Positions 5,059-11,103 of a DNA stretch of 11,103 bases are shown in pieces (position 1 is the stretch's first letter; every line of letters starts with the position of its first letter). The position numbers were made by a program, and so were the translations under genes. The DNA is from DAOOVD01 sp035369845. GTDB taxonomy: Bacteria; Bacillota; Desulfotomaculia; Desulfotomaculales; Pelotomaculaceae. The notes beneath the pieces are model-generated. The model saw only the letters and a list, made by a program, of their open reading frames with translations, did not search any database and was not told where the DNA came from. The stretch spans positions 1 to 11,103 of the forward strand of contig DAOOVD010000066.1 of assembly GCA_035369845.1 (NCBI GenBank), read 5' to 3'.

Positions 5059-5718
5059 TTATGTTGGTACGGCATGGACGGTTAGAGGGATTTTCCCCTG
5101 CATTGCCAGTAAAATTCTTTTTTCCACCTCGCGCCAGTTTACCAGACGCCACCAGGCTTTTACGTAATCAGCGCGGCGGTATTGATAATCAAGGTAGTAG
5201 GCATGCTCCCACACATCCAAAACAAGTACCGGTATGCCGCCCCACTGCGTCAGGTCCTGGTGTTTTTCGGCAGTGAGAAGCTCAAGCCGGTTCCAGGCGG
5301 GGTGCCAGACCAAAATCGTCCATCCGGAGGCTTCGACGTTTACGGCCGCATCCGTGAACTGTTCCTGAAAAGCGGGAAAGTTCCCAAAATAGCCGGTAAT
5401 CAGATTTTCGGTCCAGGCGCCCGGCTGCCCGCCGCTGCCGGCGGGAGCCATTACTGTCCAGTAGATGCTGTGGAGAATGTGCCCGGATCCGTGAAAGGAC
5501 AGTTCGCGCTCCCAGTGCTTGATCAGTGAGAAATCTTTTCTCTGCCGCGCCTCGACAAGTTTGAGTTCGGCCTTGTTCAAACCTTCGACGTAGGATTCGT
5601 GGTGGCGGTCGTGGTGTATCTCCAGTGTTGCGGCGCTGATTACCGGCTCGAGGGCGTTGTACGGATAAGGCAATGGGGGCAACCGGTGCCTGCCGGGCGG
5701 CGCCGTCTGATAATGCAT
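5059..5718 (-). CDS. Superoxide dismutase, Mn/Fe family
   Basis: The ATG (5718-5716) follows GGAGGTG by about five bases; an earlier in-frame start would add 31 residues without support. The product has 219 residues, the normal size. It converts superoxide to oxygen and peroxide in the cytoplasm. The metal ligands are visible: His35 in EIHHDRHH (33-40), His83 in FHGSGHILHSIYW (75-87), and Asp168 and His172 in DVWEHAYYL (168-176). The gateway Tyr43 lies in HHESYV. ASGW (130-133) and HQDLTQWGG (153-161) mark the C-terminal domain; the Gln154 position leans towards Mn but does not settle the metal. A proline-rich N-terminal tail of about 15 residues precedes LPYPYNALEPVIS. The gene is monocistronic, with a TATAAT promoter upstream and a hairpin downstream. 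In a probable anaerobe this would protect against oxygen exposure. Confidence 0.95.
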   Translation of the reverse strand: MHYQTAPPGRHRLPPLPYPYNALEPVISAATLEIHHDRHHESYVEGLNKAELKLVEARQRKDFSLIKHWERELSFHGSGHILHSIYWTVMAPAGSGGQPGAWTENLITGYFGNFPAFQEQFTDAAVNVEASGWTILVWHPAWNRLELLTAEKHQDLTQWGGIPVLVLDVWEHAYYLDYQYRRADYVKAWWRLVNWREVEKRILLAMQGKIPLTVHAVPT

Positions 5719-5755
5719 TGCAGCACCTCCAGTGTTAATTTTCGGACGTATCGGT

Positions 5756-5761
5756 ATTATA
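5756..5761 (-). promoter_or_regulatory. -10 element of the sod promoter
   Basis: On the minus strand a perfect TATAAT (5761-5756) lies about 38 bases before the sod start. The best -35 candidates (GGTTGT/CGGTTG region) are weak at 16-17 bases, so an activator may be used or the promoter may be strong through the -10 alone. Confidence 0.55.
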
Positions 5762-6049
5762 CTATTCTCCCGGCAGTACAACCGTGCATCGGGAACTATG
5801 GCGCAAAACACGCCGGCAAAATGTCGAAAAGCACCTCGAGGCGAATCGCTCGTTTAAACATTTCGCGCCGGGTGAATCAAGGACCCGCATCACGCGATAC
5901 CGGACCGCCTTCCCCGCCTGCAATGCCGGCGGCATCCTGCCCGGGGTACGGCAGCTTTACTCAAAACCGCCTGCGATGAAAAACGGGCCGTGCCGTACAC
6001 CCCCGCTTTTTGCGGGAATTGCCGCATATATGGGGATGCCAAGTTCTTC
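5762..6049. other. Non-coding stretch between divergent sod and thioesterase genes
   Basis: No frame here reads like a protein. An inverted repeat GTACGGCA (5946-5953) / TGCCGTAC (5991-5998), with further G/C pairing outside, encloses 37 bases. A small hairpin CCCGC-TTTTT-GCGGG lies at 6002-6016. These may be structured RNA or protein sites; I do not recognise them as a known riboswitch class. Confidence 0.4.
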
Positions 6050-6078
6050 TTGCCAGTATCCGGCGCGATCATTATAAT
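6050..6078 (+). promoter_or_regulatory. Sigma-A promoter for the thioesterase gene leader
   Basis: TTGCCA (6050-6055) and TATAAT (6073-6078) are separated by exactly 17 bases. Transcription would start near 6085, giving a 5' leader of about 120 bases before the ATG at 6207. Confidence 0.7.
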
Positions 6079-6084
6079 AACAGT

Positions 6085-6165
6085 CAGAACGGCAGGACGG
6101 AAACCTGGTATAAATCATAAGCGGAATTTACTGTCGGAACATTCCTGCCCGGATGTTTATTTTTT
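6085..6165 (+). promoter_or_regulatory. Candidate attenuator leader with terminator hairpin
   Basis: A hairpin AACAT-T-CC (6138-6145) / GG-ATGTT (6151-6157) with one bulged T is followed by TATTTTTT (6158-6165), as in an intrinsic terminator. GGCAGGA (6091-6097), near the predicted transcript start, is perfectly complementary to TCCTGCC (6143-6149) in that hairpin, so the two pairings exclude each other. Such a design fits transcription attenuation of the thioesterase gene. The ligand or protein signal is unknown, and no known riboswitch core was recognised. Confidence 0.4.
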
Positions 6166-6206
6166 ATTAGGCGCCGGTTGTTTTTTACGACAAGGGGGTA
6201 GAAAAA

Positions 6207-6626
6207 ATGGGCAGCAATCTTGAAAGAGGAAAATCGAGAATGGCAAATGACGCGTTTGCCAGGCATCTGGGCATCCAGCTTACGGATGTGAAACCGGGTT
6301 ACGCCAGCGCGACCATGAAAGTGACGCCCGAAATGTTGAACGGCGCGGGGGTGACGCACGGCAGCGCGGTCTTCGCCCTGGCCGACGTGGTTTTTGCCGC
6401 CGCGAGCAACTCCCACGGCACGTTGGCGCTGGCTCTCAATGTAAATATAAACTTTTTGAAGGCGACAAAGGAGGGTACGGTTCTCAGCGCTGTCGCCCGC
6501 GAAAAAAACCTGACCAGGAAGACCGGGCTGTACCGTCTGGAAGTGCGGGATGAAGGCGGCGAACTGGTCGCTCTAGCCCAGGGTCTGGTTTACCGCTATC
6601 CCGACGGCGGGGAGGAACGGACCTGA
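6207..6626 (+). CDS. PaaI-like hotdog-fold acyl-CoA thioesterase
   Basis: The ATG at 6207 has AAGGGGG eight bases upstream; an in-frame ATG at 6241 is a shorter alternative. The product has 139 residues, typical of PaaI/YbgC-type single hotdog proteins. Visible motifs are LGIQLTDVKPGYASATMKVTP (21-41), then NGAGVTHGSAVFALADVVFA (45-64), in which Asn45, His51-Gly52 and Asp60 fall at the active-site positions of the PaaI group, followed by ALNVNINFLKAT (76-87). These enzymes hydrolyse acyl-CoA thioesters in the cytoplasm, often phenylacetyl-CoA derivatives, and form tetramers. The usual paa or phenylacetate-CoA ligase neighbours are absent, so the substrate is open. Its long leader suggests regulated expression. 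Confidence 0.9.
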   Translation: MGSNLERGKSRMANDAFARHLGIQLTDVKPGYASATMKVTPEMLNGAGVTHGSAVFALADVVFAAASNSHGTLALALNVNINFLKATKEGTVLSAVAREKNLTRKTGLYRLEVRDEGGELVALAQGLVYRYPDGGEERT

Positions 6627-6690
6627 GTCGGCAGCGGGCGGGAGCCTTTACGAACACCGTGCATATAATTCACTTATTTGTCAAGAATTG

Positions 6691-6722
6691 TTCACAAAAT
6701 GTTAACAAAAATCGGCTAAAAT
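6691..6722 (+). promoter_or_regulatory. PhoP-box-like direct repeat upstream of the two-component genes
   Basis: TTCACA (6691-6696) and TTAACA (6702-6707) are separated by five bases, an 11-base period. This matches the Bacillus PhoP box, TT(A/C/T)ACA repeated with five-base gaps. A -10-like TAAAAT lies at 6717-6722. The same bases also read as an imperfect inverted repeat, TTGTTCACA-AAA-TGTTAACAA, so a Rex-like or other dyad operator is the alternative. The response regulator encoded downstream is of the PhoP/ResD class, which points to autoregulation. Confidence 0.5.
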
Positions 6723-6972
6723 TAATCTAGTAAGGTTTTTGAACGGGTTTGATGTTGCTGTATGTACGGTTTGCGGAATAATAACGGTAAAACAAACGAG
6801 ATTTCAGGACTGGCGCTGGCGGTGTTATGCGGCGAGCGTTTTGCCGACCTGCTGATTTCGTGTGAAAACTGCGGCAGACCTCTCAAAAAAATGAGGCTGA
6901 GGCGGCCTGTTCCGGAGGCGCGGCATGTCGCGCGGGTTGCCGGCAAAAGCGTGTGTTTGAGGAGGTATTTGT
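6723..6972. other. Long leader before the response regulator gene, no clear gene
   Basis: About 250 bases lie between the PhoP-like box and the response regulator start. A 70-codon frame from 6762 has no ribosome binding site and no recognisable family, so I leave it uncalled. Weak pairings occur around 6885-6915, but nothing resembling a known RNA element. Confidence 0.4.
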
Positions 6973-6973
6973 A

Positions 6974-7663
6974 ATGTCTTCCCAAACAGTCCTGGTCGTT
7001 GACGACGAAGAACTGGTGCAGGATCTGATCAGGCTGTATCTGGAAAAGGAAGGATTCAGAGTAATAGAAGCCTGGGACGGGGAGGAGGCGCTGGCCAAGC
7101 TGCGCTCCGCCAGCCCCGACCTGGTCATTCTGGACATCATGCTGCCGAAAATGGATGGGTGGACGGTCTGCCGGGAAATCAGAAAAACCATGGCGACTCC
7201 CATCATCATGCTCACGGCCAAGGGAGAGGAATTCGACCGGGTGCTGGGCCTGGAGCTCGGGGCGGACGACTACGTATGCAAACCGTTCAGCCCTATTGAA
7301 CTGGTGGCCCGGATCAAGGCCGTGCTGCGCCGCAGTACCCTGACCGGCCACAGTGATTCGAAAATGTTGAGCTACCCCGGGCTGATCGTGGATTACGACG
7401 GGCACCGGGTCGAGGTGGACGGACGCGAGGTCTCCCTGGCGCCAAAGGAATTCGAGCTGCTGTGGTTTCTCGCCAGCCACCCCGGCCTGCTCTACAGCCG
7501 GGAGCAGCTTTTGAAAAACGTGTGGAACTACGATTATCTGGGTGATCCGCGTACGGTGGACACCCACATCAAGCGCCTGCGGGAAAAGCTGGAGGCCGGA
7601 TCGAAAAAACGTTACATCAGGACGGTCTGGGGCCTGGGCTACAAGTTCGAGGTGGTCGAATAA
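6974..7663 (+). CDS. OmpR/PhoB-family response regulator, PhoP/ResD-like
   Basis: The ATG at 6974 follows GAGGAGG (6960-6966) by seven bases, giving 229 residues. Residues 1-120 are a receiver domain with Asp10 and Asp11, the phosphoacceptor Asp54 (VILDIMLPKMDGW), Thr81 (MLTAKG) and Lys103 (DDYVCKPF). Residues 133-228 are a winged-helix DNA-binding domain with LAPKEFELLWFLASHPG (155-171), YSREQLL, and TVDTHIKRLREKL (194-206) as recognition helix. The ending IRTVWGLGYKFE is typical. It is phosphorylated by the histidine kinase encoded immediately downstream and binds direct repeats in DNA. The TTCACA/TTAACA box about 270 bases upstream fits a PhoP-type regulator, so phosphate or respiration control is plausible but not proven. 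No phosphate transport genes lie beside it. Confidence 0.95.
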   Translation: MSSQTVLVVDDEELVQDLIRLYLEKEGFRVIEAWDGEEALAKLRSASPDLVILDIMLPKMDGWTVCREIRKTMATPIIMLTAKGEEFDRVLGLELGADDYVCKPFSPIELVARIKAVLRRSTLTGHSDSKMLSYPGLIVDYDGHRVEVDGREVSLAPKEFELLWFLASHPGLLYSREQLLKNVWNYDYLGDPRTVDTHIKRLREKLEAGSKKRYIRTVWGLGYKFEVVE

Positions 7664-9427
7664 ATGGGTAAAAGCTTGCTGTCCAAGCTGATGGTTTCCT
7701 ACCTGATTATTACCCTGGTTACGCTCGCCGTCGTCGGTACGGCCATATCCCAGCTCTTCGCCAACTATTTTTACACCTCCAAGGAGAGAGAACTGCAGCG
7801 CAAAGGCCAGGAAATCGCCAGGCTGATATCGGCTTACCTGGAAAGCGACCAGACCCAGCCCGTGGATTTCATGCTCAATACGCTCGGCACTTTTTTGGAT
7901 GCCAGGCTGGCAGTCGTCGACAGGGAAACTTTGCGGCAGGGTTATGCCGGCCTGCGCCGTCCGCCGCAGATGTGGCTGACGGCGGAGGAAGCGGGAAAGG
8001 TGCTTGAGGGGGAGGTTGTCAGCAAGAAGGGCTTCGAACAGCGTCACGGGCAGGCCATGCTCTCGGTAACGGTGCCGGTTAAAGCTCATAATGAGGTGTC
8101 CGGCGCCTTAGTTCTTTCAGCGCCTGTTTCGGGCTTAACGGCGACGGTCAACGCCGTTCGCCTTTTTATTCTCTACGCCGCCCTGGGCGCCGTCTTGCTT
8201 TCCGCCCTGCTGGGATTCTGGCTTTCCCGCTCGATATCCAGGCCCTTGAGCCAGATGAGCGCAGTTACCCGGGAAATGGCCAGGGGAAACTTCCGGCAGA
8301 GGGTGGAAGTTACCTCCAACGACGAAATCGGCCGGCTGGCGGAGGATTTCAACCGCCTGGCGGATTCCCTGGATCGAACCATCAGCGCCCTTTCCCATGA
8401 GAAAGGCAAGGTTGAAAACATCCTGGCCAACATGACGGAAGGAGTGCTGGCCGTGGACAGCTCCGGCCGGGTTATCCTGGCAAACGGTGCCATTTCCCGC
8501 ACCCTGCAGGTAAAGCCGGCGGAGATCTTGGGCCGCCCGGTATCCGAAATTCCCTGCTGTCCCGGCCTGGCCGGGCTTTTCAGTGCGGTTGCCGGGTCGG
8601 GCGAACCCCGCTCGGCGGAGTTCCGGATGAACGGCGTATTCGTTTTGGTCAACCTTGCGCCGCTGCGTGAGGCGGAGGGAGGCAATTACGGCGCGGTGGG
8701 CGTGCTGCAGGACATCACCGAACTGAGAAGGCTGGAGCTTTTGCGGAGAGATTTCGTGGCCAATGTGTCCCACGAGCTGCGCACCCCCCTTACCTCCATT
8801 CAGGGATTTCTCGAGGCTCTGATGGACGGCACCATTGGTGAAAGCAAGGACCGGGAGCGCTACCTGAAAGTGATTCATCAGGAAACCCTCCGTTTGAACC
8901 GCCTTATTCACGATTTACTGGACCTGGCCCTGATCGAGTCGGGCAAAGTGCGCTGGGAGCTGAACCCGATTGATGTCCCGTCCCTGGTTTCCAGGGTTTT
9001 TCTCAAGCTCAAGCCGCAGATGGAACAGCAGAGGGTGAGGGTGGAGCCGGCCGTTCCGCAAAACCTGCCTGCAATGCTGGGGAATGAAGACCGCATCGAA
9101 CAGGTGTTGACCAACCTGGTGGAAAACGCCGTCCGTTATTCTCCGCCCGGCAGCACGATCACCGTTCAGGCTGTGGAGCAGGAAGGAAAGATTACCGTAA
9201 CGGTGGCCGACCGGGGACCCGGTATTCCGCCTGAGGACCTGCCGTATATCTGGGAACGCTTTCACCGGGTTGAAAAATCCCGTTCCCGCAGTCTGGGAGG
9301 GACCGGGCTCGGCCTGGCCATCGTAAAGCAAATCATCGAGGCGCACGGCGGACGGGTTGATGTGCAAAGCGAGACCGGCCGGGGCTCTGTCTTCAGCTTT
9401 TCCCTGCCGGCCGTCCCCGCTGAGTGA
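7664..9427 (+). CDS. Membrane sensor histidine kinase, PhoR/ResE-like (HAMP-PAS-HisKA-HATPase)
   Basis: The ATG at 7664 abuts the stop of the response regulator gene, so the two are translationally coupled. The 587-residue product has a first membrane helix (about 10-32), an extracytoplasmic sensor (33-163), a second membrane helix (165-187), a HAMP domain (188-240), and a PAS domain (250-355) with ILANMTEGVLAVDSSGRV. The HisKA domain follows, with the phosphorylated His370 in FVANVSHELRTPL. The HATPase domain shows the N box NLVENAVRYSPPG (484-496), DRGPGIP (517-522) and GGTGLGLAIV (545-554). This is the complete PhoR/ResE/WalK-like layout. It would autophosphorylate on an external or envelope signal and pass phosphate to Asp54 of its partner. 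The extracytoplasmic part has no motif that names its signal. Confidence 0.95.
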   Translation: MGKSLLSKLMVSYLIITLVTLAVVGTAISQLFANYFYTSKERELQRKGQEIARLISAYLESDQTQPVDFMLNTLGTFLDARLAVVDRETLRQGYAGLRRPPQMWLTAEEAGKVLEGEVVSKKGFEQRHGQAMLSVTVPVKAHNEVSGALVLSAPVSGLTATVNAVRLFILYAALGAVLLSALLGFWLSRSISRPLSQMSAVTREMARGNFRQRVEVTSNDEIGRLAEDFNRLADSLDRTISALSHEKGKVENILANMTEGVLAVDSSGRVILANGAISRTLQVKPAEILGRPVSEIPCCPGLAGLFSAVAGSGEPRSAEFRMNGVFVLVNLAPLREAEGGNYGAVGVLQDITELRRLELLRRDFVANVSHELRTPLTSIQGFLEALMDGTIGESKDRERYLKVIHQETLRLNRLIHDLLDLALIESGKVRWELNPIDVPSLVSRVFLKLKPQMEQQRVRVEPAVPQNLPAMLGNEDRIEQVLTNLVENAVRYSPPGSTITVQAVEQEGKITVTVADRGPGIPPEDLPYIWERFHRVEKSRSRSLGGTGLGLAIVKQIIEAHGGRVDVQSETGRGSVFSFSLPAVPAE

Positions 9428-9440
9428 TGAAGAGAAGTTT

Positions 9441-10001
9441 TTGGTGATTCTCGACCCGAGCCTTAAGCGCGGGTTTACTTCTGTCCCCAACGCAGTATTG
9501 TTCGCGCCTGACCTTTCGATGGCGGCGAAGTGCCTGTACGCCGTAATTTTGGGCTTTGCCTGGCAGCAAGAATATATTGTTGTTGTTGATCCGGCTCCGG
9601 GGCTGGACGACGAAAATAAACCCGCCAATGAAAATACAGGCAGCTCTGTCGAAAAAGACGGCGCTGTTTCTGTGAATGGGTCGGGTTGGATGTATAGCCC
9701 GTTAAAAGAGGAAATCGATAATAAAAAAGATAAAAGTTATTATGACTACGGTACTGGTAGCGATGGTACAATTTTTGTCGATATCAAATGGGCGCAAATC
9801 CTCTCCGGCATCCGCAACGTCGAGCTGGACCTCTCGCCCATCGAGAAAGTGCTGAACTGGAAGTTTCCCGACCAGCCGGGCCAAGTGCAGGAGATCATGG
9901 ATTACGCCTGGCAGGTGGCGGAAAAGACCAGGGACAGTAACAGGACTGAGCGCTTGCCGTGGAGAGATTTTTATGCAAGTGGTTGCACCGGTGGGGTTTA
10001 A
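9441..10001 (+). pseudogene. Helix-turn-helix/replication-initiator-type protein, apparently missing its DNA-reading part
   Basis: The frame runs from a TTG at 9441 (or GTG at 9444), 14 bases after the kinase stop, to a TAA-type stop at 9999-10001, about 186 residues. No good ribosome binding site precedes it. Residues 1-38 (VILDPSLKRGFTSVPNAVLF, then DLSMAAKCLYAVILGFAWQQ) closely match the start of the winged-helix RepA/DnaD-like proteins common in Peptococcaceae plasmids and prophages. In those proteins the sequence then continues with a PGQ..LA..LG.S..T helix-turn-helix; here it is absent. Instead there is a low-complexity Asp/Lys/Gly/Ser stretch (45-105) with much higher A+T than its neighbours, followed by a plausible domain with an amphipathic helix (WKFPDQPGQVQEIMDYAWQVAEKT). 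This looks like an internal deletion that kept the frame; a genuine divergent protein remains possible. Confidence 0.5.
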
Positions 10002-10054
10002 ACTTGTTGGGGTTATAATCTCAAAAGTTTAAAATCGAGAAACCGAAGAATAAG

Positions 10055-10115
10055 CCCTGCTGTTCCGCAGGGATGGCAGGAGAGAATTACAGAGACGCCG
10101 CCAAAAATGGGCGGC
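10055..10115. terminator. Two hairpins between convergent genes
   Basis: CCCTGC (10055-10060) / GCAGGG (10067-10072) and GCCGCC (10097-10102) / GGCGGC (10110-10115) lie in tandem between a plus-strand gene ending at 10001 and a minus-strand gene ending at 10133. Neither is followed by a strong T-run: CTTATTCTT follows on the minus strand and TTGCCTTTTGC on the plus strand. They probably act as weak terminators for both directions. Confidence 0.45.
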
Positions 10116-10132
10116 TTGCCTTTTGCAAAACT

Positions 10133-10474
10133 TTAAATTCCGTATTCAATAGTTCTGGGTTCGGTCAGTACTTCATAAATGAAGCCGGCTTTTTGCTTTT
10201 GCGCCTGGTCGATTTCATCCGGCGCGTAACCCCGTACTTCTATGGGTTCCATTATTTCAGCCAATGCGTCTCCAAGGATTTCCCACCTTTTCCACTGGGG
10301 CATGCCAGTGAAAGCTGGGGAAACAACAATTAAGTCGATGTCGCTGTATGGCCTGGCCGTGCCCTTTGTCTGGGACCCGAACAAATACGCTTTTTGGAGA
10401 GGAATTCCTTTCTTTTCGAGGACAACCAGGTAAGTTTTAACAATCTCATCTACTCTATTTGCTTTCTTAGACAC
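10133..10474 (-). CDS. MNT-family nucleotidyltransferase, antitoxin of a HEPN-MNT pair
   Basis: The GTG start (10474-10472) lies inside the 3' end of the HEPN gene, overlapping it by 25 bases, with AAGGATG upstream. The product has 113 residues, the usual size for minimal nucleotidyltransferases. The catalytic pattern is intact: LFGSQTKGTARPYSDIDLIV (31-50), with Gly33-Ser34 and the metal-binding Asp45 and Asp47. In the studied HepT-MntA systems the MNT protein silences the HEPN ribonuclease by adding AMP to it. Here it is the second gene of the operon, whereas the order varies among systems. The conserved GS-x10-DxD supports an active enzyme. Confidence 0.9.
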   Translation of the reverse strand: MSKKANRVDEIVKTYLVVLEKKGIPLQKAYLFGSQTKGTARPYSDIDLIVVSPAFTGMPQWKRWEILGDALAEIMEPIEVRGYAPDEIDQAQKQKAGFIYEVLTEPRTIEYGI

Positions 10475-10833
10475 TTAACCACATCCTTTGCGCTTTTCAA
10501 GTAAGCTTGCGTAACTGAAGGGGGGTAATCACTCAATGCCTTTTTGAGTTCCTCGGGATACCTGGTAACAATTCCCGCCAGACTCAAGCGGGTGACAAAC
10601 CTCGTTTGATCTTTGGAAAGTTTGGCCTCTCCAAGCTTCATTAAGTGGATAAGGTTATGAGTCTTGGGCGGGGCCTTCCCTGTTTTTTCGATTACCAGCG
10701 CTTTTAGCGCTTTTTCAACTGCAAGATGGCACATGAAGATTGAGTAAATATGCCTTCCGGCTTGGTATAGGCTTTCCGCTGTATCCAGGTCGTATTCAGA
10801 TTGGGCGAAATATTCGGCAGTCTCAGTAAGCAT
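10450..10833 (-). CDS. HEPN-domain protein, toxin partner of the MNT gene
   Basis: The ATG (10833-10831) is chosen because AGGTGG lies upstream at a workable distance; a longer frame to 10887 would run through the promoter. The product has 127 residues, all helical: AEYFAQSEYDLDTAESLYQAGRHIYSIF-like first helices, then the HEPN core CHLAVEKALKALVIEKTGKA (35-54), KTHNLIHLMKLG (57-68), and a final helix YLKSAKDVVKCLRKQI (111-126). HEPN toxins are RNases or tRNA-cleaving proteins in many pairs. The canonical Rx4-6H RNase motif is not evident: the arginines at 27, 78, 82 and 91 have no histidine four to six residues on. It may therefore belong to the non-canonical PF05168 branch. It is the first gene of a two-gene operon with the MNT gene. 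Confidence 0.88.
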   Translation of the reverse strand: MLTETAEYFAQSEYDLDTAESLYQAGRHIYSIFMCHLAVEKALKALVIEKTGKAPPKTHNLIHLMKLGEAKLSKDQTRFVTRLSLAGIVTRYPEELKKALSDYPPSVTQAYLKSAKDVVKCLRKQIE

Positions 10834-10858
10834 ACAGTATTTTCCACCTTTTGTATTA

Positions 10859-10887
10859 ATTCTAACACGATGTTGTTTTAAAATCAA
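10859..10887 (-). promoter_or_regulatory. Sigma-A promoter of the HEPN-MNT operon
   Basis: On the minus strand TTGATT (10887-10882) and TAGAAT (10864-10859) are separated by exactly 17 bases. The start site would lie near 10852, giving a leader of about 20 bases that carries the AGGTGG ribosome binding site. Confidence 0.7.
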
Positions 10888-10976
10888 TTATTTGTACGGT
10901 GGTATTCCTTGGGTGAGATATCCAGGGGCTTTTTTTCTCGTCTTTCTTTTCAGGGGGGTGATGAGTGAAAATGTAG

Positions 10977-11103
10977 AGACAGAAAGTTTGCGTAACGCAT
11001 GAAAACCATCTGTCAAGGGAGGGTACCGGCATCACCCTCAGTCCCAACCCCGGCGAGCCCGGCCATCTTACCAGCGGCGCGGTCACCGTCCTGAACGATT
11101 CCG
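10977..11103 (+). other. Open coding-like frame at the right edge without a usable start
   Basis: From after a TAG at 10974-10976 this frame is open to the window end and reads sensibly in its later part (TGITLSPNPGEPGHLTSGAV). It contains no ATG, GTG or TTG start. Another frame offers ATG at 10961 behind AGGGGGGTG but stops at a TGA at 11000-11002; moving forward one base there would join the two. It may be a frameshifted or partial gene, or not a gene. Confidence 0.25.

Noticed and set aside
5762..6049. Known riboswitch (c-di-GMP, TPP, SAM, fluoride) in the sod-thioesterase gap
   Set aside because: None of the conserved core sequences of these classes could be found by eye.
6688..6708. Rex operator upstream of the two-component genes
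   Set aside because: The clostridial Rex site is TTGTTAA-N4-TTAACAA; here the gap is seven bases with a mismatch. The direct repeat with PhoP spacing fits better, though Rex is kept as an alternative.
6762..6974. 70-codon plus-strand frame with one CxxC before the response regulator gene
   Set aside because: No ribosome binding site, no recognisable family, and it ends within the regulator's own start region; more likely leader sequence.
6722..8089. 455-codon minus-strand frame opposite the two-component genes
   Set aside because: It lies antisense to two well-recognised genes; its His/Gln-rich composition is typical of an antisense shadow in GC-rich coding DNA.
10999..11094. Short frame MKTICQGRVPAS... 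at the right edge
   Set aside because: Pro/Ser/Ala-rich composition, no ribosome binding site, and it ends quickly; it looks like an out-of-frame reading of the neighbouring open frame.

Overview
The window looks like chromosome of a spore-forming, moderately GC-rich low-GC-lineage Firmicute, most likely of the Peptococcaceae/Desulfotomaculum-Pelotomaculum type. This inference rests on gerP-family spore germination genes, a coat-type Hsp20 gene with a sigma-K-like promoter, strong AGGAGG-like ribosome binding sites, frequent TTG/GTG starts, and a PhoP-type TTCACA/TTAACA box. No rRNA, tRNA, CRISPR array or intact transposase was seen.

Left part (1-1480): the last codons of an unidentified gene and its terminator come first. 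Next is an unrecognised gene (173-946) whose C-terminal third resembles the DUF559/Vsr-like restriction-endonuclease fold but with altered acidic positions. A REP-like palindrome and a second terminator-like hairpin, covarying with the first, follow it. Then comes a VapBC-type toxin-antitoxin locus in which the AbrB-fold antitoxin is whole and the PIN toxin stops after 26 codons, just at a terminator.

Spore block (1481-4890): an Hsp20/alpha-crystallin protein on the minus strand diverges from a compact gerP-like group on the plus strand. The group holds a short GerPC-like coiled-coil protein and three GerPA/GerPF-family proteins, followed by a LysM protein with a helical domain carrying three evenly spaced EH motifs. 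A 37-residue one-helix membrane protein, too short for ordinary gene calling, lies on the minus strand beyond it. These genes plausibly act in the spore coat or envelope.

Middle (5000-6630): a Mn/Fe superoxide dismutase (minus) and a PaaI-like hotdog thioesterase (plus) diverge across about 490 bases. That gap contains a good sigma-A promoter and a leader with a terminator-like hairpin and a competing pairing, a candidate attenuator.

Right part (6630-11103): a PhoP/PhoR-type two-component system lies behind a PhoP-box-like direct repeat. It is followed by a helix-turn-helix/replication-type gene that seems to have lost its DNA-reading half, and by a convergent HEPN-MNT toxin-antitoxin pair with its own sigma-A promoter. 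The right edge has an open coding-like frame without a usable start, suggesting a frameshifted or partial gene. All function calls come from motif recognition by eye; no database search was run.
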